From Mediterranea sp. (in: CFB group bacteria) (lineage in GTDB: Bacteria > Bacteroidota > Bacteroidia > Bacteroidales > Bacteroidaceae): a DNA stretch of 64,000 bases. Under the pieces are notes generated by a model. That model saw only the letters and a list, made by a program, of their open reading frames with translations. It had not been told where the DNA came from and did not search any database. The stretch spans positions 1 through 64,000 of the forward strand of contig JAITSN010000020.1 in NCBI GenBank assembly GCA_031287715.1, in the 5' to 3' direction. Position numbers and translations under genes: made by a program. Positions 29,185 through 38,645 of this stretch are shown here, in pieces (the stretch's first letter is position 1; every line of letters starts with the position of its first letter).

Positions 29185-29186
29185 GA

Positions 29187-31190
29187 TCAAATTTCTATTT
29201 CTAAGTTTATAAAAAGGTTGCGTCCTTTGCGGGGAATATTTTTCCAGTCGGCGTAGGTGGAATAGCAGGCGTCGAACAGGTTTTCCACGCCCGATTTCAG
29301 TCTGAAAACCGTTTTCTTCATTCTGAACGAATAGCCTGCCGAGAGGTTGGTTATCGTGTAGGCCTTTGTTTCGTCTTCGCCGTATTCGGGACTGAAGTCG
29401 GTTTGCCGCGCTGCGCCGGCCATGCTTGCTTCGGCAACAAACCGGCCTTTGCCGAAGCGCAGTGACGCGTCGTAGCCGAACGGCGCGATGAGCGGAAGGT
29501 TGCCGGCTCCGGCGCGCCCGCGGGCGTAAACGGCCTTTGCGTCGAGCGTAAAGAAGCCTCCGAAGCGGTATTTTACCAGCAGGCTTGTGTTTAGCAGTGA
29601 GGCGCGGCGAAGGTTGCGGTATACCTTCACGCCTCTTGCGCCGGCGGTCATGCGGTGCAGTTCGGCGCCCGGCGTGCCGGCGATGTAGTTGGCGAACCGG
29701 AAGTGCGAGGCTTCGGCTGTTGCTTCGACGGCGCGGCCGGAATAGGTGAGCGTGGCCGATGTTTCGAGAGATGATTCGTTTTTCAGGTGGGGGTTGCCCA
29801 GGTAGTCGAAGGCGTCGAAGGTGTTGAAGAGGAAAAACCCGTAGGCTTCCGATACCGTTGGCGTGCGGCTGCCGTAGCCAGCGGCGAGGTTGGCCTCCCA
29901 TGCGGCGCCGACGCGAAACCGGTAGCAGGCGGCGATCTTGCCTTCGAGGCGGTTGGTGAACCGTTTGGCACGGGGATGATAACCTTGCAGCGACCGGTAG
30001 CCGAAGTCGCTATGCACGCCGGTGCGCAGCAGCGACAGTTTTCCCGACACGCGCAGCGTTTGGCGGCTTCCGATGCGCCATTCGTCTACGCCGGAAAGCC
30101 CGCTGCCCAGCGTGCGGACGTCGCCCCAGGTGAGCATGAACATCGGCGCTTCGGCGGGGTTGGCGGGATACATCGTCATTTCGGCATACGACCGGTTGCA
30201 GTAGCCGTCCCAATTGAGCGAGTAGCGGTGTTTGCCGGCTGTCCCGATCAGGGTGGAATAGAAGCCTCCGGTTTGGCTTTTGCCGGGCATGTCCATGTGC
30301 ATGGCGATTTCTTCGGGCGGGCGCTTCGTGTCGTCCATGATATGGACGATGTTGTTGTAGTATATCTTTGTTTCCCACTTTTGGGGGAGCGGCAGGCTCC
30401 CGCTGCCAAACAGCCGCGTGTAGGCGAGCGACGCGATAAGCCCTTCTGCCGTTGCCACATCCATCGCCAGCGAAGGATAGCCCACGTTGCCGGCGCGGTC
30501 GAAGATGACGGATCCTTCAAGCTCGTGACCCGGCTTGACGACGCCGCCCAGGTTGGCGAAGATGTTGTTCTTTGTGAACTGCGAGAAACGCACCGCCGCA
30601 CCGCCGCCGGCAGCGTAGTTGCCGCCCTGCCGGTGGAAGTAGCCGGTGTTGATGTAAAAGCGGTCGCCGGCATAGGCCGCCTCGGCGCCGCCGGTCCGGA
30701 GGTTGCCGTTGCTTTCATAACCGGAGTGGATGTTTGCCGAAAAGCCGTCGTTGCAGAATCCGCTTTTGTTGAGCTTCAGGTCGAGGCTGCCGCCGATGGC
30801 GCCGGTGGCGTTCGGGTTGGCGTCGAAGCCTTTGCCGATGCTGATCTTGCTCAGGTTGATGGTTTCGACGTAGGATGTTACAGGGTCCATGCGGTCGGTA
30901 CAGGCGTGGAAGATTTTCATCCCGTCGATGGTGACGGATATGCGTCCGTCCGTCATATTGTTGATCGACGGTTCCCAGGCATACGCGCCGCGCCTTATCA
31001 TGCCGGCTTTTCCCGACGATTGCAGGTATTCTTCCACCGATGCGCCGGGCTTTGCCTGCCGCCGGCGATCGATGCCCTGCTTTGCCGAAATGACGATCTC
31101 GTCCAGCCCGATCGTTATCGTATCTTGGGCGTGGAGCGGGAGCATCTTGCCGAGCAACAGCATAAACAGGATGCCGTTCAGTCGTTTCAT
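29187..31190 (-). CDS. TonB-dependent receptor
   Basis: 667 aa; plug-like N-terminus (TITIGLDEIVISAKQG...) and beta-barrel ending NLFINLEIEI. Confidence 0.9.
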   Translation of the reverse strand: MKRLNGILFMLLLGKMLPLHAQDTITIGLDEIVISAKQGIDRRRQAKPGASVEEYLQSSGKAGMIRRGAYAWEPSINNMTDGRISVTIDGMKIFHACTDRMDPVTSYVETINLSKISIGKGFDANPNATGAIGGSLDLKLNKSGFCNDGFSANIHSGYESNGNLRTGGAEAAYAGDRFYINTGYFHRQGGNYAAGGGAAVRFSQFTKNNIFANLGGVVKPGHELEGSVIFDRAGNVGYPSLAMDVATAEGLIASLAYTRLFGSGSLPLPQKWETKIYYNNIVHIMDDTKRPPEEIAMHMDMPGKSQTGGFYSTLIGTAGKHRYSLNWDGYCNRSYAEMTMYPANPAEAPMFMLTWGDVRTLGSGLSGVDEWRIGSRQTLRVSGKLSLLRTGVHSDFGYRSLQGYHPRAKRFTNRLEGKIAACYRFRVGAAWEANLAAGYGSRTPTVSEAYGFFLFNTFDAFDYLGNPHLKNESSLETSATLTYSGRAVEATAEASHFRFANYIAGTPGAELHRMTAGARGVKVYRNLRRASLLNTSLLVKYRFGGFFTLDAKAVYARGRAGAGNLPLIAPFGYDASLRFGKGRFVAEASMAGAARQTDFSPEYGEDETKAYTITNLSAGYSFRMKKTVFRLKSGVENLFDACYSTYADWKNIPRKGRNLFINLEIEI

Positions 31191-31245
31191 GTTCTTTTCT
31201 GTTTAAAGAAGCGGGCTTTCCGTCCGGAAAGCCCGCCCGCCGGAG

Positions 31246-32130
31246 TTAAAATTCAACTTCAAAAAACAGGCTGCTGGCCTCTATGTCGTCGGTAACGGCG
31301 TTCCCGTAAAGCGTTTCGCCCGGGCTGTTCTGCAAGATCAGGTTCAGTTTCCAGTAGCCGGTCATGCTGAAATTGACGCGGCCCCGGTAAACCCGTCCGG
31401 CACTGTCCCAGCTCAGGTCTTCGTTGTTTGGCGACGAATGGTTTTCCATAGACGGCATACGGGGGTCGAGTTTCAGCTTGAAACCGGCCACTTCCGGATA
31501 GGTATTTGCATCTTCGCGCCCGTGGACGTAAACCGTTATTTCGTTGCTCCCAACCGCCGGATGTTGCGGTTCAACCAAGCTGATCACGTAGCGTTTCCCG
31601 CTGCCGTCGGCGGCGACAACCGTTTGGATCACTTTGCGGGGCGTATTGCCGTCGAGGCGGAACGCGTTCTTCACATCAATCACCACATCGTCAAAACTGC
31701 CGGCCGCACTGCCGGTGGTGTAGCTAAGATCGTAATACCACGTGCCGTCGCCCTGTCCGCTGTACATCAAGAAGCTGTAGTACGCTTCGTAGAGGGGTTT
31801 TCCGGCCACTTTTGTGATTTCCGAGCGTGGCGTCGAGTGCCTCATGCCCATGCCCATATCCATTTCGGGAAACGCCGTCAGTCCGGCATCCTCAACAAAG
31901 TCGCCGTTCTTGTTTTGCACCGTGAAATAGACTTTGGTATAGCCCAGCCGCCATTGGCCGGCTTCGTTCCACGCCGTAACGGTGTAATTGGCGTCTGTAA
32001 ACTCTTGAATCTTCGTCAAACCGGCAACCGGACTGGCCGCCGGGGTTTCATCCTTCCCGCAGGAAACAAGCAGGAAGGACAGGAATAAAACCGCGCTGAT
32101 AAACAGCTTGTATATGTATATTTGTTTCAT
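31246..32130 (-). CDS. Lipoprotein with FixH/YtkA-like repeats, Met/His-rich motif
   Basis: Lipobox LLVSCGKDE; FPEMDMGMGMRHSTPRSEITK and DPRMPSMENHSSPNNED. Confidence 0.7.
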   Translation of the reverse strand: MKQIYIYKLFISAVLFLSFLLVSCGKDETPAASPVAGLTKIQEFTDANYTVTAWNEAGQWRLGYTKVYFTVQNKNGDFVEDAGLTAFPEMDMGMGMRHSTPRSEITKVAGKPLYEAYYSFLMYSGQGDGTWYYDLSYTTGSAAGSFDDVVIDVKNAFRLDGNTPRKVIQTVVAADGSGKRYVISLVEPQHPAVGSNEITVYVHGREDANTYPEVAGFKLKLDPRMPSMENHSSPNNEDLSWDSAGRVYRGRVNFSMTGYWKLNLILQNSPGETLYGNAVTDDIEASSLFFEVEF

Positions 32131-32204
32131 GTTTTTTTAGTTTTAAAAGCAGCCTCACCCCGCGCCCTCTCCCAAAAAGAGAGGGAAAAGGATGGTGTCG
32201 CTCG

Positions 32205-32620
32205 TTTTTGATTACAATGCGCCTGCGCAGAAGCTCCAAATTTCTTTTTTGATTACAATGCGCCTGCGCAGAAGCTCCAAATTTCTTTTTTGATTACACT
32301 GCGCCAGCGCAGAGGCTCCAAATTTCTTTTTTGATTACACTGCGCCAGCGCAGAGGCTCCAAATTTCTTTTTTGATTACACTGCGCCTGCGCAGAGGCTT
32401 CAAATTTCTTTTTTGATTACAATGCGCCTGCGCAGAGGCTCCAAATTTCTTTTTTGATTACAATGCGCCTGCGCAGAGGCTCCAAATTTCTTTTTTGATT
32501 ACAATGCGCCTGCGCAGAGGCTTCAAATTTCTTTTTTGATTACAATGCGCCTGCGCAGAAAGCTCCAAATTTCTTTTTTGAATCCACTGCGCCTGCGCAG
32601 AGGCTTCAAAATTTCTTTAG
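32205..32620. repeat. Tandem array, 10 units of 41 bp (gattacaatgcgcctgcgcagaggctccaaatttctttttt)
   Basis: gattaca at 32210, 32251, 32292, 32333, 32374, 32415, 32456, 32497, 32538; last variant unit at 32580; each unit contains TGCGC-c(t/a)-GCGCA. Confidence 0.97.
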
Positions 32621-33003
32621 TTGGATTGCGGGGGTGGGGCAGGGGGCCTTGAAATGAAATCCGGAAGGCGGAAGACCACCGGCCGGAATGATTTTATTGT
32701 TTTTACGGGGATGCGTTGTGGCAGTGCGTACAGGTGTGCGTCGTTGAGGTAATCCGATGGCTCGTACGTGGCGGTTTGCGCTTTTTCCGCCGGGTTTCCG
32801 TCTGTTTCGTTTATCCGTTCGATTTGTTTTTTGAGGTGGCACCGCCCTTGGCAGCTGTTGTTTACCTCGTTTCTTTTTACGCACAGGTTTTCGGCGATGT
32901 AGCGGCCAAACAGCGCATATCCGAGATGCGGCAGTTGGTAGCGGCCGATGTTCAGTGTCATTGCCGCCAGCAGCAGGATCGTGTGGAAGGTTGCGTATTT
33001 CAT
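32617..33003 (-). CDS. Hypothetical small secreted protein in the TonB/HMA cluster
   Basis: 128 aa; signal-like N-terminus; NNSCQGRCHLKKQI Cys motif; same strand as the cluster. Confidence 0.65.
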   Translation of the reverse strand: MKYATFHTILLLAAMTLNIGRYQLPHLGYALFGRYIAENLCVKRNEVNNSCQGRCHLKKQIERINETDGNPAEKAQTATYEPSDYLNDAHLYALPQRIPVKTIKSFRPVVFRLPDFISRPPAPPPQSN

Positions 33004-33015
33004 TGCGTGGCCGGG

Positions 33016-33660
33016 CTAATGAACGACGTCGCCGATGATCCGTATTTCCCGGCTCACATTGTCGGCGGGGTTGTATTCGGCATTGCCTCCCTGCGAGGCG
33101 GTGAACGTCAGGGTGGTGACGTACGTGTTTTGGAAGTCGCAGCCGCCTTCGCCCGCGTGGTAAACGTAGAAGAGGGTTGCGTTCAGGAAGCGGCCGGCAC
33201 TCGCTCCGCTCACGGTGTATGCTACGGGTAGTCCCGACGAGGCTGTCGCGTTCAGTTCGAGCAGTTGGTAGTCTCTCGATACTTGCCATTGGGCGGGCGG
33301 TTGGAACGTGATGGTTTGCGTTTGCTTGTTCGGGTCCAGGTCGCGGATATGCAGGCTCCGGGAAACGCTTGGCGCCTCGTTATAGGTTTCGTTTCCCGGT
33401 TGTGCCGCATAGATGAGCACGCGTCCCGGCGCGTGGAATATGGCTTTGCCGTCTTCAACGGTCGCGATGCCGCCGTCGGCGCTCGCAAATGTAACGGGCA
33501 GGCCCGACGAGGCGGCGGCGTTCAGTTGCACCGCGCCGTCCCTCAGCATCTGCGGGGGTATTTCTTCAAAATTGATCCGTTGCTCTTGCTTCACATCGCT
33601 CTGGCAGGCTTCTGCCAGGGCCACCAGCAGGGCTATCGTTATGCTGTTCCGGGTTTTCAT
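33016..33660 (-). CDS. Hypothetical lipoprotein
   Basis: LVALAEACQSDVKQEQRI lipobox; two repeated ATASSGLPV-type segments. Confidence 0.7.
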   Translation of the reverse strand: MKTRNSITIALLVALAEACQSDVKQEQRINFEEIPPQMLRDGAVQLNAAASSGLPVTFASADGGIATVEDGKAIFHAPGRVLIYAAQPGNETYNEAPSVSRSLHIRDLDPNKQTQTITFQPPAQWQVSRDYQLLELNATASSGLPVAYTVSGASAGRFLNATLFYVYHAGEGGCDFQNTYVTTLTFTASQGGNAEYNPADNVSREIRIIGDVVH

Positions 33661-33687
33661 ATCCTACTTCTGTCTGTTTCTGTTTGG

Positions 33688-35781
33688 TTACATTAGTTCT
33701 CCCAGCCTCATCCGGAATCCCACGTATATTTTCCGCCCCACGATCGGGCCCCAGACCGCCGACGCGTCGAAGTCGCGTTGGAAGGGGTCTTCCCATCCGT
33801 TTACGGGGTTTCCCTGCTTGTAGTTCAGCAGGTTTTCCACGCCAAGATACACGTCTATGCGTTTGCTGTTTTTCGTGACCTGCGCAAAGCAAACCGGATA
33901 GGCCGGCGAATAGCGTTTCTGCGAATCGTAGCCGTTTGCACCCGGCAGGCGGCTTTGCCCGTTCAGTTGCGCCGTAGCGTCGAACACCCAGCGTTTCAGT
34001 GCTGTGGCATAGGACAGATTGACCAGGCCGCGGCAGGCGGCGACCAGCGGTTTGTCGATTTCCACGATCCGGCTGCCGTCGGTATAGGTGATCCGGTTGC
34101 TGTTCAGCCTGAAGGCGGCGAAGACGTCAAATCCCCTGAACACCGTCAGCGAGAGGTCTGCCTGCCACGCATCGGCGAAAGACCGGCCGGGGAGGTTGTA
34201 GAAAAAGACGGCATTGCGGTCGCGCTCCACATCGGCGATGACCTGGTTCTGAAAGCGCGTGTGGAAATAATCCAAGCTCAAAACCGCCCGCTGCCCGTTT
34301 CCTGTCGGGATATAAACAGCAAGGTTGCCGCCGAAGTTCCACGCGCGCTCGATACCCAGCCCGTCGACCGCCGACAGGTCGAACTTCCGCGAAGAGGCCA
34401 GCAGCCCGGTGTTCTCGGCGATAACATTTGCCGAACGGAACCCTCTTCCCGCCGACGCGCGAATGGTGATATGCTCGCCGATGCCGTATTTCACAGCGGC
34501 CCGCGGCGTGAAGAGCCATCCGTAGCGGCTGTTGCGGTCGGCGCGCAGGCCAACCGACACGGTCAGCCCGTCAATCGCCCCGCAGGTGTATTCGGCAAAA
34601 ACACCCGGCACGATTTCCGTGCGGTTGATGCGCGTGAGGGGCGTGCGGTTAAATTCGAGCGAGTCGAGGTATTCCATGCCGCAGCGGTCGTAAGAAAAGC
34701 TCGCCCCTGCCGTATAGCGGTGGCCGGCGACGGCGGGCGACGAAGAATACAATACGTTGGCGTAGCCGGATGCTTGTTTGCCGTTGAACGTTTTACGCCC
34801 GAAGACGGAGCGCTGCCTGTGCCAGGTAAAGCTCCCGATGATGCCGACGCTTGCGCCTGTTTTTCGGCCTACGGCAATTCCTGTTTTGTTGTAGAGGGTG
34901 GCGCCGGTATTTTCGATGGGCGATTCAAAGTAGGGGATCCCTCCGGCAAGGTCGTGACAGGAGGCGTCCTGCCCCGCGAAGCGGTCGTCGTGAACGAACT
35001 TAATGCCGGTGCGCGACTGGATGCCGTTTTCTTCGTCTATGTAAAACCAGCGGTTGTACAGATTGATGTTCTGCGTTTTGGGCGCATCCAGAAAGTGGTC
35101 TTTGTTCTTGTCGTGCAATTCTGCCAGGGCCGCCGGGTGGACAGATTGCGTCCCGTGCAGCATCAGCCCCGTCCATAGCTTCCCGTTCAAGGGCAGGCGT
35201 ACGGAAAGATTTTCTTCCGAATGAAGCAAATCGTCGGCATAAACATCGGCATATAGCGATTTGCCCGAATTAGGCTTGCGAAATTCCAGATTGATTTGCC
35301 CCGCAACCGCTTCATATCCGTTTACGACCGACGATACCCCCTTGGAGATTTGTATGGATTCGAGCCAGGGCGAAGGCGTGTAACTCCACCCGTAAGTAGA
35401 AGCCAAACCGCGCAGGACGGGAATGTTCTCGGCAAGTATTTGCGTGTAAACGCCCGCCAGGCCGAGCAGCTGGATCTGCTTCGCTCCCGAGATGGCATCG
35501 GTGTAGGCCACATTGGCCGTAGCGCTGTTTTCAAAACTTTCGGCTAAGTTGCAGCAAGCCATCTTGGTCAGGCCCGCCCCGGTGATCGTTTCGGTTTTCA
35601 GGAGCGACGCAGAAGACAAAACCGTACCGGCGCGGAAGGCCGATACCGCCACCTCGTCAAGCTGCACGGCGGGCCGGGCCGTCGCCGTCGTGTCCGGCGC
35701 CTGTTGTTCCGTGTTCTGCGCACATATCCCGAACGCCGGAAACACAAACACAATGACGCAATATCTGCCGAAAACAATCAT
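33688..35781 (-). CDS. TonB-dependent receptor
   Basis: [71 protein letters not shown] plug; barrel C-terminus; start assigned at MIVFGRYC rather than 35892. Confidence 0.9.
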   Translation of the reverse strand: MIVFGRYCVIVFVFPAFGICAQNTEQQAPDTTATARPAVQLDEVAVSAFRAGTVLSSASLLKTETITGAGLTKMACCNLAESFENSATANVAYTDAISGAKQIQLLGLAGVYTQILAENIPVLRGLASTYGWSYTPSPWLESIQISKGVSSVVNGYEAVAGQINLEFRKPNSGKSLYADVYADDLLHSEENLSVRLPLNGKLWTGLMLHGTQSVHPAALAELHDKNKDHFLDAPKTQNINLYNRWFYIDEENGIQSRTGIKFVHDDRFAGQDASCHDLAGGIPYFESPIENTGATLYNKTGIAVGRKTGASVGIIGSFTWHRQRSVFGRKTFNGKQASGYANVLYSSSPAVAGHRYTAGASFSYDRCGMEYLDSLEFNRTPLTRINRTEIVPGVFAEYTCGAIDGLTVSVGLRADRNSRYGWLFTPRAAVKYGIGEHITIRASAGRGFRSANVIAENTGLLASSRKFDLSAVDGLGIERAWNFGGNLAVYIPTGNGQRAVLSLDYFHTRFQNQVIADVERDRNAVFFYNLPGRSFADAWQADLSLTVFRGFDVFAAFRLNSNRITYTDGSRIVEIDKPLVAACRGLVNLSYATALKRWVFDATAQLNGQSRLPGANGYDSQKRYSPAYPVCFAQVTKNSKRIDVYLGVENLLNYKQGNPVNGWEDPFQRDFDASAVWGPIVGRKIYVGFRMRLGELM

Positions 35782-35952
35782 TCTATCCTCATCATATTTA
35801 TTCCGAAAACCAATTATTATACAAAGGTCGGGAAAGGTTCTTCTTCGGACAATCCCATAAATATGGCATTTTATTCTTTGTCCGCAAACCACCGGAGCGT
35901 TAGCAAAAACTTGCAGCTTTGTCTTATCTTTGCCGGAAATTTAACTGTTAAA

Positions 35953-37428
35953 ATGATGGGATCAATTGCTGAAATAGCCGTCTTGTTCGACCTCGACGGG
36001 GTGGTGGTAAATACGGAAGGGCAGTATACCGTTTTTTGGGACGGGCAGGGAAAGAAGTATTTGAATGAAGATAATTTCGGTGCTCACGTCAAGGGGCAAA
36101 CGTTGCAGCAGATCTATGACAGGTATTTTGCCGGGGCAGACGACGTGCAGCGGCAAATCACCGCGGCGCTCGACCGCTTTGAAGCTCAAATGGATTATGG
36201 TTATGTGGCGGGGGTGGAAGATTTCCTGAAAGACTTGCGGAAAAATGGCGTGAAGATCGCTATCGTGACCAGCTCCAATGCGAAGAAGATGGAGGCTGTG
36301 TACAAGGCGCACCCCGATTTGGGGGCGTACTTCGACCGGATACTCACGGCCGGCGATTTTGCGCGTTCCAAGCCCGACCCGGAGTGTTTCCTGCTGGGCA
36401 TGAAACTGTTTGGAACGGCACCCGAAAATACGTTTGTGTTTGAAGATTCTTTCCACGGCTTGCAGGCCGGAATGGCTTCGGGGGCGACGGTTGTCGGGCT
36501 GGCGACGACCAATCCGCGGGAGGCGATAGGCGATAAGGCGCATCATGTGGTGGACGACTTCGGCGGGATGACGTTTGGGCGCTTGCTTGCCATGAAACAA
36601 AAAACGATGGCCGGCTATATCTCGAACGATACGCGGAAGGTCACCACGCACCGGCTGATTGAGATGAAGCAGCGGGGCGAGAAGATCTCCATGCTGACGG
36701 CCTATGACTATACGATGGCGCGGATTGTGGACGGCGCAGGGATGGATGTGATCCTGGTGGGCGACTCGGCATCGAATGTGATGGCGGGAAATGTGACGAC
36801 GCTCCCGATGACGCTCGACCAGATGATCTATCACGGAAAGTCGGTGGTTCGCGCCGTGACGCGGGCGATGGTGGTGGTAGACATGCCGTTCGGCTCTTAC
36901 CAGGGAAACTCTAAGGAAGGGCTGGCCTCGGCCATCCGCATCATGAAGGAGAGCCATGCCGATGCGCTGAAGCTGGAAGGCGGGGAGGAGATCCTCGAAA
37001 CGGTCAAACGCATCCTCACCGCAGGGATTCCGCTGATGGGCCACTTGGGATTGATGCCGCAGTCGATCAATAAATACGGCACCTACGCCGTCCGTGCCAA
37101 GGATGCCGACGAGGCGGAGAAGTTGATCAGGGATGCGCATCTGCTGGAAGAGGCCGGGTGCTTTGCCGTCGTGCTGGAAAAGATTCCGGCAACGCTGGCG
37201 GCCCGCGTGGCAAGCGAATTGACGATTCCGGTCATCGGTATCGGCGCGGGCGGCGGGGTCGACGGCCAGGTGCTTGTTGTTCAGGATATGCTCGGCATGA
37301 GCCAGGGGTTCAGCCCGCGTTTCCTGCGCCGTTATGCCGACTTGCATACGGTGATGACGGAAGCCATCGGGCAGTACATTGCCGATGTAAAGAGTAGCGG
37401 TTTTCCCAACGGGAAAGAACAATACTGA
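35953..37428 (+). CDS. panB: HAD-superfamily phosphatase fused in frame to 3-methyl-2-oxobutanoate hydroxymethyltransferase (PanB)
   Basis: N-terminus [16 protein letters not shown]...[35 protein letters not shown]-terminus [39 protein letters not shown]...[21 protein letters not shown]. Confidence 0.93.
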   Translation: MMGSIAEIAVLFDLDGVVVNTEGQYTVFWDGQGKKYLNEDNFGAHVKGQTLQQIYDRYFAGADDVQRQITAALDRFEAQMDYGYVAGVEDFLKDLRKNGVKIAIVTSSNAKKMEAVYKAHPDLGAYFDRILTAGDFARSKPDPECFLLGMKLFGTAPENTFVFEDSFHGLQAGMASGATVVGLATTNPREAIGDKAHHVVDDFGGMTFGRLLAMKQKTMAGYISNDTRKVTTHRLIEMKQRGEKISMLTAYDYTMARIVDGAGMDVILVGDSASNVMAGNVTTLPMTLDQMIYHGKSVVRAVTRAMVVVDMPFGSYQGNSKEGLASAIRIMKESHADALKLEGGEEILETVKRILTAGIPLMGHLGLMPQSINKYGTYAVRAKDADEAEKLIRDAHLLEEAGCFAVVLEKIPATLAARVASELTIPVIGIGAGGGVDGQVLVVQDMLGMSQGFSPRFLRRYADLHTVMTEAIGQYIADVKSSGFPNGKEQY

Positions 37429-37434
37429 CGGGCT

Positions 37435-38586
37435 ATGAAAGCTAATTTCGGGAAGGTGTGCGCGGGTAACCTGCTGATCTTTATTTCCCAATATATGTTG
37501 TTTCCCATACTTCCGGTTGTGATGAGCAGGAGGCTGGGCATTTCCGTGGCGGCTACGGGCGGGATGCTTCTGGTTATGGTGCTGGGGATGGTTTTCATGG
37601 GTCCTTTCTATAGCTACCTGATGGATGTTTACAGGCGGAAGTCGCTTTGTGTTTTTGCTTTTGCCGTCGTGTTTGCAACCACAGCGGGTTATACTTTCGT
37701 CCACGGGCCGCTGGAGTTGCTGTTGCTTTCGCTTGTGCAGGGCTTTGCGTTTGGCGTGGCCAATTCTTCCATCATCACCCTGGGCATTGACGTGAATGTT
37801 TCGGACAACCGCAGCAAGGGCAATGTGATCTTCGGCTGGTTTACGCGGCTGGGGATGATTCTCGGCGCAGGGTCGGGGAGTGCGATCTATTTGAATTGCG
37901 GCTTTGAAACGCTGGTTGCGGCTTCGGTCATTGCCGGTTGCGCCGGCCTACTGTTTGTGGCTGCGATGCGCATCCCGTTCCGCGCTCCCATAGGTATGCC
38001 GTTGTGTTCTACCGACCGTTTTTTCCTTCCGCATACGTTTCTTTTTATGCTGAATATGATCCTGATCGCTTTTGTTCCGGGCGTGCTGCTTCCTCTTATT
38101 CATTTCAATATGGGGGATGTTTTCTTGCCGCGCGAGTGGACGGTGCCTTACTTCGCTGTCGTTGGCGGGGCCTTTCTGCTGTCGGTATTGCTGGTCGGGT
38201 TCCTGAAGAGGTGCAGTCTTTTGATGCAGGCGTTACTCGGCATGGCGGCCATGACGTGTTCCGTTTGCAGCCTGATGTTGTTTGATTCCATTTCGGGGCG
38301 GCTGTTGTCTGCCGTTTTGCTGGGGCTTGGGCTGAGCGTTATCACTCCGGCGTTTCTGTTCTTTTTCATCAATCTATCCAGCCATTGCCAGCGAAGCACT
38401 GCAAATACAACGCATCTGCTGTCGTGGAAGATCGGGGTTTTCGCGGGAATAGCAGCGTCTTGTTATTTGACGGTGAACGGATCTTCGGGTGCGGCTTTCC
38501 GTGCGGCTCTGGCGGCTTCCGTACTTGCCGCGGTGTTCTTTGTCCTGGTTTCCTATCCGTACTACCGGAAGAAAAAAGTACGGTGA
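37435..38586 (+). CDS. MFS transporter
   Basis: ~12 TM, MDVYRRKSLC loop motif. Confidence 0.85.
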   Translation: MKANFGKVCAGNLLIFISQYMLFPILPVVMSRRLGISVAATGGMLLVMVLGMVFMGPFYSYLMDVYRRKSLCVFAFAVVFATTAGYTFVHGPLELLLLSLVQGFAFGVANSSIITLGIDVNVSDNRSKGNVIFGWFTRLGMILGAGSGSAIYLNCGFETLVAASVIAGCAGLLFVAAMRIPFRAPIGMPLCSTDRFFLPHTFLFMLNMILIAFVPGVLLPLIHFNMGDVFLPREWTVPYFAVVGGAFLLSVLLVGFLKRCSLLMQALLGMAAMTCSVCSLMLFDSISGRLLSAVLLGLGLSVITPAFLFFFINLSSHCQRSTANTTHLLSWKIGVFAGIAASCYLTVNGSSGAAFRAALAASVLAAVFFVLVSYPYYRKKKVR

Positions 38587-38645
38587 CTGAGGCGGGATAA
38601 ACTTTTGTGCTATTTTTGTAACACATGATTTTACCTTAAATACAG

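Noticed and set aside
28813-29901. 362-aa form of the HMA protein
   Set aside because: The upstream part overlaps the TonB receptor in another frame; the true start is at 29184, with a signal peptide.
29787-31295. 502-aa plus-strand ORF
   Set aside because: Antisense to the TonB receptor; low-complexity composition.
32205-32620. CRISPR array
   Set aside because: Units are contiguous 41-bp repeats with no unique spacers, and no cas genes are present. The same applies to the arrays at 1, 44770 and 60530.
33778-35178. 466-aa plus-strand ORF
   Set aside because: Antisense to the second TonB receptor.
35962-37704. 580-aa minus-strand ORF
   Set aside because: Antisense to HAD-PanB; His/Arg-rich composition typical of antisense frames.
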